Part shown: piece after piece, positions 23,293 through 36,186 of the stretch
Position numbering within the stretch: position 1 is the first letter of the stretch
Layout: every line of letters begins with the position of its first letter
Source: Tenrec ecaudatus
Lineage: Eukaryota > Chordata > Mammalia > Afrosoricida > Tenrecidae
Length of the DNA stretch: 64,000 nt
NCBI RefSeq assembly: GCF_050624435.1
Contig: NC_134538.1
Location: forward strand, 121,989,937 to 122,053,936
Reading direction: 5' to 3'
Notes under the pieces: model-generated
What the model was told of the DNA's origin: nothing
The model's database searches: none
Seen by the model: only the letters and a program-made list of their open reading frames with translations
Position numbers and translations under genes: made by a program

Positions 23293-24467
23293 CAAACTCA
23301 AAACTCTGAGTTTGAGCTGTTATTTGCGAGTAAGCCCATTGCCATCAAGTCCAGTGTGATGTACCTCCTGAGTTACCGATGAGACTGCAGTGGATTTCAA
23401 GGGAATTGCTACTCTCGGTCCTGCTGAAGGCCTTGCAGCAATGCTCAGCTAATTTTTTGGATCCCACAGGAGTTGAAAACAGGTTGAGTTTCTGTCCCCG
23501 GAAATGAACCTTCTCATCTTCTACAAGAGGCAAGCAAATTGTGCTTATGCTGGGAAAGTTTATCAAAGAAGGGTCCACAAAATACCACTGAAACAGCCAG
23601 TGAACTGGCATCCAGTGAAGAGAACATCCTAATTTTTGTCCATTCATTCTCTGGGCGCTGCTGGCTTAGAAAGCACTGCATGTGGGGGCATTTTGCTTTG
23701 CACACTAATCATGGTAAGCAGCTGATATTTGCAGAGTGACAACCATGTGCTGGCCATGTCTCTGGAAACCATTTCCTCATTCTCTCTGCTCGCTATGATG
23801 AAGGCAGAAATAAGCTTTACACCCACTGAATGTATTCTCTAAAACAAACAAATTTACAGATCATTTACCCTTTATCGGCCCAGAGAATTTCCAGGTTTGC
23901 TGGCTTTCTCAAAGTGGGCTAATTGTCCAAGGGGTAAAATACACGTTCACTAAAGCTCAGCGTCATTTGACGTTGACGTTCCGCATGAATCAATCAACTG
24001 CAATTCCAAGGCACTTTCAGTCCAAGGCGAAACATTTTGCTTTGTGTCTTATCAAAACAATTGCATCATGCTTTGCTGATAAGAAACATTTCAAAGGGTG
24101 AGAATGCTTTAGGTTTGTTAATGTACCTACTTAGACTAGTGCTTAAAATGGTTTATTTTTTTCCTGTACATCAGTCAGAATTTATAAGAGTTCTGACAAA
24201 AAAGGCCACCAAGTCTCCGTGCTCTCCAAACACCACTTTACTCCCATGGCTACCACCAGGGTAGAATTCCCGATGAACAGATTCAGCTGATGTACAGCGC
24301 ACTCGGAACATTACTTGGAAGCCAAAATCTTTCTTTTGTAAATAGCAAAGTTAAAAAAAATCATTTGTTAACTATAATTATTGTTTTAAAATGTGAATCT
24401 CATTTGTCAGTTGGTGGTGTTGATACTGGGATACTTTATTTTTTTTAATCTCTAATCTATAATTTGT

Positions 24468-24635
24468 AAGGTCTCCTTGGGTGTTAAAAATACTTGACTC
24501 TTAACCAAACAGCTGGTGGTTCAAAGCCACCCAGAGGTCCTTCCAAACAAAGCCCTGCCAGGAAACGACCTGGGAAAGAGTTCTACTCCACCTGCCTGCA
24601 CCCACAGGGAACTGGTGGCAATGGACAACAACATC
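24468..24635 (+). repeat. AfroSINE, older subfamily
   Basis: GTCTCCTTGGGTGTTAAAAA head and GGTGGTTCAAAGCCACCCAG B-box region. Confidence 0.65.
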
Positions 24636-24828
24636 TTTAGTCAACATTTTGTTTTACTGGAGCATGTCAACTATTAGCAATGTAGACAGCTCCAGCTGTC
24701 TGCGGTAATTGTGGACGGTGGAATGATACTCTCTCAATGAACTCAGGGTTAGTCTTTAACACACTGATCTATTAGTGTAGAGGTGCTTCAGACTGTATCC
24801 TGAGAAGCCCTAAGGGTCTGTAGAATAT

Positions 24829-24944
24829 CAGTGGTTCTCAATCTTTTCCCCTCTGGGGGTCAACTGACCCTTTCACAGGGGTCACCCGATTCATGACAGT
24901 AACAAAATGACAGTGATGAAGTAGCAATGAAAATAAAGTTATGG
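24829..24944 (-). mobile_element. SPIN-type hAT element, truncated
   Basis: It starts CAGTGGTTCTCAATC and contains the CCTTTCACAGGGGTC block, then stops abruptly where an antisense AfroSINE tail begins (about 24945). The order of blocks is reversed relative to the other two copies. The distal terminus is missing. Confidence 0.8.
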
Positions 24945-25125
24945 TTGACTTACTGTGGCTCTGTAAGTCAGGGCAGAACTGCCCCTATGCATCTAAAATG
25001 GTATGAATCTTTATCGGAACAGAAAGTTTCATCTTCCCTCCATCGTGCATCTGATAGGCTTGAACCAGCAAACTTGTGGTCAGCAACCTAATGCATAACC
25101 AACTATGCTACTAAAGCTCCTCAAA
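24945..25125 (-). repeat. AfroSINE abutting a truncated SPIN
   Basis: GTTGACTTACTGTGGCTCTG tail and AGGGCAGAACTGCCCCTATG in antisense. Confidence 0.75.
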
Positions 25126-26066
25126 AGGCAGATAGAATTCTGGAGCACAAAAATGCTACAGGGCCAATTAGAACAAGCAGAGTCATCCAGTCTGAAAAAT
25201 CAAGAGCTGGTGATGAAGCTGGAACACGGAATATGCAGGAGAGAAAAGGAGAGGAAAGAATGAAGGATGGATTGTGAGGTCACAGAGGAAGTTCATAATC
25301 CTCATGATAGGCAAAGAAAAATTCAAATCTAAGTCCCTAGGGTCTCCTTGTCACCTCTGGATTTTGGCCCCCGAGGTGATGATGTGGTACTGGGTGGGAA
25401 GAACAACTGGGAGGAACGCTGGAGAATGCGCTGCAAAATAGTGAAGTAGCCAAAGAGATCCAGCAGAAGCTGGGCGGAGGTACCGAGTGGGGGAAATGAA
25501 AAGGCGTTGGGAAGGGTTTTAAAAGCTGGAATGCGAGAGAGCCGGGATAGGCATCTGCAAGGATGAGACTTTTCTCTTGCTTTGCTTTTCTGCTGAGGTG
25601 CTGTGGAACGCCCTCCTCTGATTCCTAAAGGTCCTGTTAGTTGGCCAGGCCGTTGATAGGGGTTTCTGAAGGCAGATTTGGGTTTCCCTTCGCTGTGCTA
25701 TGAAGAGTCTTAAGGTAGGAGCCAGAAAGCTCAGTTTTATTGAGTGAACAAGTTGTCTGTAGAGAAAAAGCTATCCGTTTCCTCACTGCTGCCTTAGGGG
25801 GTCAGGGGGGATAGAGCACTGCATAGAGGTTCAGAGAACTTAAGTGTCTTGCTAAGTGTATGCAGCTACTCTGTGTAAAACTAGAACTATTTGTTTTTTA
25901 AGCAAAATGGAAGAAATTTATTGGAGCCCATACGGGAAACCCTAGTGGGGCCTATAACTATTTTTTTATGAGCCACCGTGCCTATCAAGGGACTCCACCA
26001 CCCCCCACCACCACCACCAACAAAACAAACGTCTCAAGATGTAAGTGAAATAGACCTTTGGTTGAA

Positions 26067-26215
26067 GGTGCCCTCATGGTACAGTGGCTAAAGACCTGGG
26101 TTACTAAACAAAAGGTTGGCAGTTCAAAACGTGGCGATCTGCTTCCAGAAAGGATTTGGAAATCCTATAGCGGAGTTGGCTTGCCCACTGCAGGGTTTTG
26201 ATGATTAGTTCCAGC
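26067..26215 (+). repeat. AfroSINE, older subfamily
   Basis: GTGCCCTCATGGTACAGTGG head and AAAGGTTGGCAGTTCAAAAC. The tail has decayed. Confidence 0.65.
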
Positions 26216-26828
26216 CTTTAGAGGAGGCAGCATTCCTATCTTCTTAATCTGGGGTTTGATGTCAGGTAATTCCTGCACTCTCTTTTTTCATGTTTCAGAT
26301 ACTACCCAAGTACACATGTTTGCCTCCTCCACCAGGGTAGGTATGGTCTAGAATATGTGAAGAACTTTTGCCTCCGATGAGAATGGGCTTGGCATCGGGA
26401 GAGTGGCAGCAGAAGGGAGCTATCCGCTTGCTGCTGGTAACCCCCTTCTGTTGCTATGGCACCAGCATAGCTGAGCAGACCCCCTGGAGCAAAAAGCTGC
26501 TGAGGGCAGCTACATTTCCCTTGTTTCTACTCTGCTGCCATATAGCAGATGCTCAGTAAAGATTTACAGAAGAAATAAAGAAAGCGATAGAGCAATTCTT
26601 CTCCACCCCCAATTTTCAACACTCGTCTGACTTTCATTTGCCACCATTGCCTATTCAGACAGCAAAACTTTTTTCTGACACCACCTTAGGCCCTCGTTAG
26701 AACTAATCTTCATTTTTATTATTCTGAAGGTGCAGTGAGTAAGGGCACCCTAACATGGTACCTGTCTTTTCTCTGACCTGCATTCTTCTGCAGTCTAATT
26801 TGCCAACTGGAATATTTCCTATTGGCAA

Positions 26829-26853
26829 ATACACACACACACACACACACACA
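26829..26853 (+). repeat. (AC)n microsatellite
   Basis: About twelve AC units. Confidence 0.9.
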
Positions 26854-28916
26854 CTGAGGTTGCATACATGCTGTCTCTGTCTCTCTTTCTGTATTTAATT
26901 TCATCCCAAAAATATACTTATAGGGGGAAATGCAGATTATATTGCTTTAACAAACTCTGTTTAAAGTCCCTTGACAACATCTTGAAAAATACTGGTCAGG
27001 CGTATCTCAAGGTAAAGGGAAGAATTCACCTTATTTGCAGATATTCCTCACCCTTAGGAAAATATTTCTAGAAATAATAATAGAATCCATCTCTGTCACT
27101 TAATAAACTCTCAGGCTGTTTAAAGTCTTTTTGACAGTCAAATAAAATCTTGAAACATTACTCTTGCAAGACTCCCTTGCTTGTCTTAAGGCATGACTTG
27201 TTGAGAGATTTAGAACAGACATGCACATTGTAAAAATGCATAATTGCTAAGCAGAGCAACAAGCGAGGTGTGATAGCTAGCAAAGTCAGGGAACATTTAC
27301 AGAGCAGCATTAAAGGTTTACCTGTACTTTTGGTTTAACTATACATTTTGTCTAGAAAGGCAATTTATCAAATCCTAAAATAGTAGTGTTTAAATGTGGA
27401 CTTGAAGAATATGAACCAAACTGTCAGCTAAAGTTGGAACAAGAGCCTAAGTCTCATTCCTGCCCCTGCGTCTGGCTGGTCCTGTCCTACACCTCATGGT
27501 GTCGGTATGGACTCAATCGGACCCACGGGACTCCTTTGGACGCTCTTTCAGGGGACAGGAAGCTCATCTTTTCATTTTTGTAACATGTGAAAGACACCCC
27601 AAAATATTTTAATCTTTGGAAAATGATTGGAAACTTCTTTAGGGATCATCAGAAGAAATTTACCCATAACACTGTAGGAGGTCCAAACATGACAAAGAAC
27701 GAATTTTTCATTGCATCAGAAAAGTACCACTATTTTGAGTAAAGTTTTTTATTTAAAAATTTCAGGATTAACTTATTATCTTGTATCAGCCTTAAGAGAA
27801 ACCAAACTATAAGAAGTAAGTATCTACTTTTTGTGTGAATAACCTAGCCAAAGTGAGAATTTTAAAGGTGCAAAATTAGGTAAAACGAAGGCAACATATT
27901 TTAATAAATATACAGCAGTGGCCTGTGCTGATAAGTAATCTAAGTAACAAGTAGCAATCTTTTCAGAAAGAAATCTGAGGATTATCAAGAACTTCCTCTC
28001 TCTCTGGCCCAGGGACTTCTCTGGTAAGCTTGAGATACACTTTCTGGACATTCTCCATGACCCGTTGCTTCTTCTATAGTCTCTGTACTTACGGTACCAA
28101 CATCTGCACATTTTCCTAAGTCAGAAACCTAACACCATCTCACTACAGCCATTCCCACACCCCTTTCATGCAGACACCACATCTCACGTTTCATACACCT
28201 CCAGTCTCCTTATGCACATTCGTTCCCTTTTCCTCTTGCTTCCATCTTGGTTCAGTTTCTCTTCACCTCGTACCTTGGTTACTGAAACGGAATTCTAATT
28301 GGAGGCTTAGGGGCAGAGATATTTCAGGACATCTATTTAAGAGCGAGAACCAAGTGCAAGTGTTCAGGAGGACAATTAGGTGTGAGAGAAAGAATAATGA
28401 ACTGGAGTTGTCATGACATTTTTAATGCATTTTTTGGGTAAAATTAGGTCCCTCGGCTGATAGTTAGGTCAGCTTATAACTCGAGTATATATGATAGTTC
28501 AGAGCGTGGTTAGTTTAAGGTACATTGGGGTTATCCAAGTGAAGCTACTGTAGGTACATGCATGGATATTATATGTACATGCATGTATGGGTGTGGGAAA
28601 GGTTTAAGGATAGGAAGGCAGGTTCAAAATAGATGGCATGGAACTAGATGAAACATCCTCTCCCCTGTGCTGTCCTACTCCACCACCCATGTGCGCTGTG
28701 CTTTGGTGGCGCACATCACAGTTGTTTTCCTGTGGGAAGCTATACACCAGCATGCCCAACACCAGCAAACTCACCCAGAGCGGACAGGTTTTAGTAGAGT
28801 TCTCAGACTAAAAATGGCTAGGCAATTTACATTTGAAAATTAGTCCCTGAAAGCCTGGTAACCTAATATTGTATGCTATGTTGCTGGCAGCCCCTTAGGT
28901 TGAAATATATGTAAAG

Positions 28917-29045
28917 TACGCAATGAACACAACAATGGACTTGAGCATGCCAATGATGGGGTAGGCAGCACAGGACAGGGCAAGATTTTGTTCTGTTGTG
29001 CATGAGGTTGTTACATACCAGTGCCAAGGTGACGGAACTTAACAT
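28917..29045 (+). mobile_element. RTE LINE 3' end, degraded
   Basis: Sense fragment with AGCACAGGACAGGGCAAGAT and TTCTGTTGTGCATGAGG. Confidence 0.6.
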
Positions 29046-29059
29046 GTTCTCTCAAAATA

Positions 29060-29190
29060 CTCACTGCTGTTGAGTCCAATTCATAAAACTTTATGGGACA
29101 GAGAGGAACTGTCTGCACTGGTGCAATGCTGAGACTAACTTTCTATAGGAATAGAAAGCCTCCTCTTTGTCCTGTGGAGCAGTTGATGAA
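29060..29190 (-). repeat. AfroSINE, 3' part
   Basis: TGCTGTTGAGTCCAATTCAT and GAATAGAAAGCCTCCTCTTT. Confidence 0.65.
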
Positions 29191-30398
29191 GAACATCCTC
29201 TGACATGCTCTACTGCTTTCCCCTCAGTCCTCAGTGATTGGTCCTCACTTTCAATTCGAGTAACATTGTATTTACTATTGAGCTTCTTTTCTCCCCCAAA
29301 TTAAGCTTCTAATGGAAGCTTATCTAAGGCACAGGCATTGTTTGTGTGTTTCATATCTATGAACCTGCAAGATGTCTAGAACAATGCAATACACACACGC
29401 ACACACCCCAGAGGAAGAGTCCAAGGGTTAAATTTCGTTTCAGATCTTTAATAATAAAGATATTTAGCCTTGCTCAGAACAGTGTTGGGTCCACAGTAAG
29501 TGCTGCAGAATTGTCTGTGAACTGAACGAACACTCAGCGTCCCCCATTACCCTTCAAAGCTGTCAGGAGAGCTCCATTTTACAAATTTTGACACGAACTA
29601 AAACTTGTTCTGTATTACACATGTAAGAAGTCCAACAATTCAGTTTCAAGTGTACATTGTTTCAGTGAAAAGGCCACAAGTCCATAAACCTATCTGTATT
29701 TATTCACTCAAATTACTCATTTACAGCCACACCCCACTTTTACAGAATTGTTTGTTCAATTCCAACTCACATTTTACTTTCTTAGTGTTCCCTCCAGTGT
29801 GTGCCTTCCAAAGATTCCTGTGCTTCCTTTGCTTCAGGCCTCGGCTAACTGAGGTCAGCAGCAATTGGCACCAGTTTCCGTGAAAGGAAGAGAAGGGAGG
29901 AGCTGACTGGCTTTTGGTGAGGAAAAAAGAGCCAAAACACTTTGGCCAGATAACTTCATGTTTTGATTTTGGCACTTAACAATAAGACAAGAATGGTTTT
30001 ACAGCTTCTAAGCCTTGGGAAAATTAATTATCTGACACTTTTTCAGATCAATGTTGCTCTCCATAGCCAGAAAGAGAGAAGTAGGAATCCTAGCTTGGGG
30101 CATACTGTGGAAGGTGTAAGAGGGAAACTTGTGATGTTGCACGCCTCGTAGTTTGGCAGCAATGAATGGGGAACTGGGAGCAGGGTCCAGCACTAACACG
30201 GAGTCCTTCGATGGGAGGCCCGAGACTTAGTCCAAGGACCACTCTGAACACTTATCCCAAAGTGTGAACTAATGCCACATAGTTCCTGCTTTGCTAGGTC
30301 TTATTGCTTACTATGGCCAGAGCACCAGTGGAGACACATCAACATTCTATGCAAGAAATATTGTGAAGAGAGATATTCAAAATACATCAGCCAGTGAC

Positions 30399-30600
30399 TA
30401 AGGATCCCTGATGTTGTAGTAGGTTAGGGGTTGGGGTGCTACGTACAAAGTCAGCAGTTCAAAACCACCAGGTGCTCTGAAAGCAGAAAGTTGAGGTTTC
30501 CTGCTCCCTTAAGATCTACAGTCTCAGAAATCTACAGGGCCGGTTCTACTGTATCTTGTGGAGTCACTATGAGTAGGAGGCTTTGATTTTGGTTTTGAGT
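30399..30600 (+). repeat. AfroSINE
   Basis: GTCAGCAGTTCAAAACCACC body and GAGTCACTATGAGTAGGAGG tail. Confidence 0.82.
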
Positions 30601-30879
30601 GACTGACTGCTCAGTGACCTGTAGAGTCTACAAGCGCTGGAAGATTGACATGTGTGAGAAAATGACTGGGTTGGCTGTTGGACAGTTAGGAACAGAAGTA
30701 GCAGCTTCAAAAAGTGTCCCACGCGAGTACACACCTTGCAGCATTCTCTTTGAAGCAACAGTACGATTGGGCAGGTTTGCACGGCCCTGGCCTTACATGT
30801 AGGACAGTGCCGGTTTCCTCACACATTTGAGCTTATCACCAGCGAATAAGGAAGCATTTGCCGAGGGGACCATCTCTCA

Positions 30880-31058
30880 TGCTGTCAAATGGATTCCAAC
30901 TCAGAGCAACCCTACCAGCCAGGGCAAAGTAGGGTAGACCCCATGAGTTTCCAAGACCGTGACTCTCTGGGAGTAGAAAGCTCCATCTTTCTCCCAAAGA
31001 GTAGCTGTTGGTTTCAAATAGCTGACCTTAAGGTTAGCAGCCCAATGCACAACTACTA
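30880..31058 (-). repeat. AfroSINE
   Basis: CCAGCCAGGGCAAAGTAGGG and GGTTAGCAGCCCAATGCAC. Confidence 0.82.
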
Positions 31059-31071
31059 GAAAAACCAAACC

Positions 31072-31254
31072 AATACCAAACTCGCTGCCGTCAAGTAAGT
31101 GCTGACTCATAGTGACTCCCTGTGGGTTTCTGAGACTGTAAACATAAATGGGAGTAGAAAGCCCAGTCTTTCTCCCTTGTAGCTGCTGGTGCTTTCGAAA
31201 TGCCAGCCATGCATATGACAGCCCAACATGTAACAACTATATCACCTAGGCTCC
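31072..31254 (-). repeat. AfroSINE
   Basis: ACCAAACTCGCTGCCGTCAA and TGACTCATAGTGACTCCCTG. Confidence 0.82.
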
Positions 31255-31783
31255 ACTAGAAAAACAGGAGGGTATAACTCAGTGTTTCCCTAAATGGGCC
31301 ATATTACCTCCTGGGGGATATTGGAATGATGGGGTGGGGGTGGGCTGCAAAAACAGATACCTATCCTGGATTATGGGATAGCATACAAAAGTTTTTAATT
31401 GCCAGGGGGTGCTGAGTCAGTTGTTGTTTTCTTTTCTGAAAAAGAGGCACTAGGGCCAAAGAAGTTTGAGAACCTATGGTCTAAGTAACTGATGAGACGG
31501 CAAAACATAGTTGGAGCCCAGTTTGCGGAGGCCTGTGAACAGCAGGCTGAACATGGCCTACAGGCCACACCAGATGACAGCACAGCATCCATCTTGTCAG
31601 ATCAGTTGTGCCGAACACTAATAACATCGATGCTGCGAGCAGTTTCTGTTTTCTCAGTATGACATAAGGCATCTGGACCACTGCAAGCCCATTGCTGGCT
31701 GCTTTCTTTCAGTTTCCATAGTAACTCCTGTTGTTCAGTGGTGACAGCTTGTGTTTAGTCCACTGACAGGGCAACCTTATGTA

Positions 31784-31962
31784 ACTAACCCCACCAGTCA
31801 TTTCTGACTCATAGTGACCCTACATAGGGTTTCTGAGACTGTAAATTTTATGCAACACACAGCCTCACCTTTCTGCTGTGGAGCAGCTGCTTGATTTTGA
31901 ACTACCAACCTTACAGTTAATGGCCTAACCAATGCCTAATCCACAACATCACCAGGGATCCT
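31784..31962 (-). repeat. AfroSINE
   Basis: TCTGACTCATAGTGACCCTA and CACCAGGGATCC head in antisense. Confidence 0.8.
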
Positions 31963-31983
31963 TCTCTATATACCTCCCACTAC

Positions 31984-32168
31984 TATAGTTGATTCTAATG
32001 CATAGCAACCTACAGAACAAAGCAGAATTGCCCCTTTGGGTCTCCAAGCCTTTAAATTTTCCTGGGAACAGACCGGGTCATCTTTCTCCCTTGAGTGGTT
32101 GCTGGGTTTGAATCACTAACCTTTCAGTTAGCAGCTCAACGCATAAGCCACTGCACTACGAAGGCTCC
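31984..32168 (-). repeat. AfroSINE
   Basis: GAATTGCCCCTTTGGGTCTC and TTTCAGTTAGCAGCTCAACG. Confidence 0.8.
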
Positions 32169-32746
32169 TTTTAAAATATAAAGTAGGGCTAAAACACTTA
32201 CATTTCTCCCCTCTTCCTCTGGTCCTGCTCCCCTTCTAGCTTCTTCATTCCTTCTCTCTTTTCTTTCTCTTTCTGCTTCAATTCTACTACATCTTCTAGA
32301 TAGGTGCGTGCATATGTATATAAAAATAGATATGCATATAGACCTATAAGAGTCATAAAGCTTAAAGGAATATTTAAAGTATTAAAAATAAAATGCAGAT
32401 GCCAATTAAAAATGTCTCAGTGGAGCTTCTTATAAAGATGAAAAAGGAACACTCAAGTTGTCTACATCGATGCTGCCTTCGGCCACATACAATCGCATTA
32501 TTAATGCTGACAAGCATGTCGATCCTGCTAACAACGTCATCAACGTTGAAAGAGTAAGTAGGCCAGTTATTTGAAGCATAATTGAAGGCTTTTTGCTATC
32601 CACTTAATCAGGGGCTGGCCATGCCCACTGATTAATAACTCTAATTTTTACGTTCATGTGTTTTGAGAGATCATGAAGTATTTAATAAATGATTGGATTG
32701 AAAATCAATCCACACAAGGATTTTATAAAACACACCTTTATCTTCA

Positions 32747-32870
32747 AAAAACCAAACTCTTTGCCATCGAGTCCACGCTAACTCATAGTGACCCTATAGG
32801 GCAGGGTAGAACTGCCCTGTGAGTTGACAAGACTGTAACTCTTTATGAGAGGAGATAGCCTCATCTTTGA
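32747..32870 (-). repeat. AfroSINE, 3' part
   Basis: CCCTATAGGGCAGGGTAGAA and GCCATCGAGTCC in antisense. Confidence 0.8.
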
Positions 32871-33818
32871 CCAATTTTAGATGGAAGAAGTTGGTAGAAT
32901 TTTTCCATTTTTTCATCACTAGCTTTAGTGATTGGTATATACATATGAATAATAATTGTATTAACTAGATTTCCCTGTATGCATATAGATATTATCATAT
33001 CACACATAGTATTGTACTTAAAGAAAGCTTTTGAAATGTCATTTTTGACAATGAATATGATGTCATTCCTCTTGAATTTGTCATTTATGACATAGTAAAT
33101 AATATGATTTTTGGATTCAAAATGGTTAATACCAGCCCATCTCAGCTCATTAATGCCTGGAATACCTTTATGTGTTTCATTTAATTTTTTACTACTTCCA
33201 ATTTTCCTAGTTTTTTACTTTTCACATTCTGTATTCATTAGAGATATGCTAAAGTACAGATCTCAAGCATGACAAAGAAACATATGCATATGAGTTTAGT
33301 TCTCATTTAAAAAATAATACACATACATATCCTAAATGTTCATCTTGCTTTTAAAAATATCGGATAAGTAATGCATTATATCCCTCTCTTTTGCTTCTCT
33401 AATGATGGGAAGTAGAAAATGTCTATGCTCTTTCCATTGTAGCTGTCCTTATTGGTAAATGTATATTCTTTCTACCATGACCTGACAAAATCTTGGCTTT
33501 ATTTTATCGAAGTAGATATAGTGTATGATGAGAAAAATGTGCTCTGTTACTTCATTTATCAGCCCATGGCATAGCCTCACTTGGATGTACATATCAAGAT
33601 TTTATTAAATAGTAAGAGTATCAGGACTACTCTACTACATGGACCCAATTATAGCCCAAGCCCTTGGAAGAGAGGGTATGGGTAAGTTTGTTTTAAAGTA
33701 TCTTAAATGCCTACAAAATATTTGTAATAAATTGTTCTCATTTGACATTAACTTCCTCTGAATTTTAAAGTAGATGGTGCTTCAGGTATTATTGTAGTAG
33801 TTTGTAAAAAGAAATTAC

Positions 33819-33985
33819 CTCTTGTAGAAAAAGGAAAGCTGGAGTTGTTGATAAATCTACAAACCGTTCATCTTGAAAATTAGTTGTAGGTGCTATGGCA
33901 TAAATAGGGTCTCCTTGAACCGCTTCTTCCTCTTCCTCCTCAGTGTCTGTATTCTCTGTACTACTGTCCTCCATTTTTCACTGTT
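33819..33985 (-). CDS. CCDC146: CCDC146 first coding exon (with start codon)
   Basis: On the - strand a splice acceptor (TTTTAG, AG complementing 33986-33987) precedes 11 bases of 5' UTR, then ATG at 33974-33972. The coding part encodes 52 residues, opening MEDSSTENTDTEEEEEE and continuing VQGDPIYAIAPT, then FVDLSTTPAFLFLQE. It ends in phase 0 at donor GTAATT (complement of 33818 and below). The acidic start and the FVDLSTTPAFLFLQE motif are those of CCDC146, a long coiled-coil protein of centrioles, microtubules and the sperm flagellum. Only this exon is visible. The coiled-coil exons must lie below position 1, since none is recognisable between here and the left edge, which places FGL2 inside a CCDC146 intron on the opposite strand. 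The upstream noncoding exon is probably near the CpG island at about 58 kb. Confidence 0.9.
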
Positions 33986-34149
33986 CTAAAAGAAAAATCA
34001 TTTCACATTCAGCTGTTTCGGAGTGTCTCCACATAGGAAGTATAAATAAGTAAAAATGAAAATAAAACTCACTTGGAAGAATTATGTTCCAGTGAAACCA
34101 GGAGTAAGAAAAGTTAGTTATAATCACATTATTAGAAAAGGTTGTTTTG

Positions 34150-34999
34150 GTGTGCATGGGCAAATGTGATGAAGAAAGCTGATGGTGCCCAGCTATCAAA
34201 AGATAAAAAGAGCATCTGGGGTCTTAAAGGCTCCAAGATAAACAAGTGGCCATCTAGCTCAGAAGCAACAAAGCCCATATGGAAGAAACACACCAGCCTG
34301 TGTGGCCATGAGCTGTCAAAGGGATCAGGTATCAAGCATCAAAGAACAAAACATCATATCATTGAAAATGTGGGTGAATGCAGAGTGGAGACTCAAAACC
34401 CAATGGTAGCCAACCGAACACCCCTTACTGAAGGGTTGTGGGGAGGAGATGAACCAGGCAGGGTACAGAGTAGCAACAATGAAACATATAACTTTCCTCT
34501 AGTTCTTAAATACTTCCTCTTCCCCCCCACCCCCACTATCATGATCCCAATTCTACCTTACAAATCTCGCTAGACCAGAGGATGTACATAGGCACAGATA
34601 TCAACTGGAAACACAGGAAATCCAGGACAGATGACTCCTCCAGGACCACGGGTGAGAGTGGCAATGCCTGGAGGGTGGAGAGAATGTGGGGTAGAAAGGG
34701 GGAACTGATTACAAGAATCTACATATAGCCTCCTACCTGGAGGAGGGACAGCAGAGAAGGCGGGGGGAGACGTCGAACAGTGTAATATATGACAAAATAA
34801 TAATAATATATGAATGATGAAGGGTTCATGAGGTAGGGGGAGTGGGGAGGGAGGGGAAAATGAGCAGCAGATATTAAGGGTTCAAGCAGAAAGCAAATGT
34901 TTTGAGAACGATGAAGGCAACCAATGTACATATGCTCTTGACACGATGTACGTATGGACTGTGGTAAGATGCATTAGCCCCAATAAAATGATTTTTTTC
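34150..34999 (+). mobile_element. LINE 3'-end element (L1-like 3' UTR), 14-bp target duplication
   Basis: This noncoding 850-bp copy has a G-rich polypurine tract (about 34835-34858, as in L1 3' UTRs) and ends CCCCAATAAAATGA. It is flanked by AAAAGGTTGTTTTG (34136-34149) and AAAAGGTGGTTTTG (35000-35013), 13 of 14 identical. The same family recurs at 8096, 6251, 21701, 36187, 39769, 42538 and 49006. I have no family name for it. Confidence 0.85.
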
Positions 35000-36186
35000 A
35001 AAAGGTGGTTTTGCTATAAAAATGTTTTCCATTGATACACTCAAAGCCATAGTTACAGTCTTTTTAAAAAGGGATTATTTGGGATACTGATTAAAAAGTA
35101 ATTCATATATAGAGGATGTAATTTCCATGAGGACAGATTTCTAGTTTTGTTCACTAAACACTGTAGAAGACTTATTGAGTGAATAAATGGATTATTAAAA
35201 TAGACCATAAAATAAAATGTAAGATAAGTGCATGTAAGCTTGGGAAAATGAAATGAACAGCCGGGCTGTGACATGGGCCTCTACAGGATGAGGTAGGGAG
35301 AAGTAGGCCCTTGAGAAGCCAAATCTAGGGATACAATGAAGACAAAAGTTCCACTCAGTAACAGCTGTCCTCCTGGCAGGATTGGTGTGATTCTCTCTGA
35401 TACCAAGCTAGAGATTCTCTACTCTCCATCTCAGAGCAAGGAACAAAAGGATTGTGCAGAGGATGAAAGTCAACATCAGCCTAGTCATTCATGAAACAAG
35501 CAGGCAGGAGCCTCTCCAGCTATTTTTTTAGGCTAATTGTACGCTCCTTTCTGAAACTTCTCACATCTACAAAAGGGCTTCAAAAGTTCACAGGAAACTA
35601 GAATTAAGAGATAATGGTATTTTACCACAAGTTCTTTGAAGCCTCACATATCTTTGCATACTTTTCTTGTTGCCCTTAATATTTGTATAGTATAATGTAA
35701 TGTCTTTTTATATTGCTTCCCCTATTATGCTCAATAATATAGAGAACAATACTAGTATCTTGCTTACCTCTATAACCTAGCAAATAGTTCACAGGATAGA
35801 CTCATAAATGAACTTGCCAAAATTCTGTTCATCTTCTGGTGTGTATGCATACACAATTGCAAATAATCTGCTTGATTTTTCAGAATCAAAATGTTTTTAA
35901 ATCATTATGATAATTATAATCAATTCTGTGCTCATTGGAAGGCTACCTTACCCCAAAACCAAAGTCCCCTGGGGGAAAAAACAAAACTCTTTTAGGATTC
36001 CTATGGGAAACAGCAGCTTTGAAGATGTTTCTTCCACCAATTATATTGACAGGACCAGCTACAAAATTTTCAGGGCCCAATGTAAAATGAAAATGGGGCA
36101 CTCTGGTTAAAGAGCTAGGAAAAGGTGTCATTTAAGTAATTTAATCTATTTTTCCCCAAATACACATTTTTTGCATCTATAATTTT

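Larger units (their letters stand above)
23293..28916. other. Intronic/intergenic stretch, no gene recognised
   Basis: It contains a truncated SPIN, three SINEs, an AC microsatellite and long unassigned sequence. Open frames are short and have no family resemblance I can name. Bases 29191-30398 are likewise unassigned. Confidence 0.5.

Noticed and set aside
34142-34573. 143-codon + strand frame
   Set aside because: It lies wholly inside a noncoding LINE 3' end bounded by target duplications.
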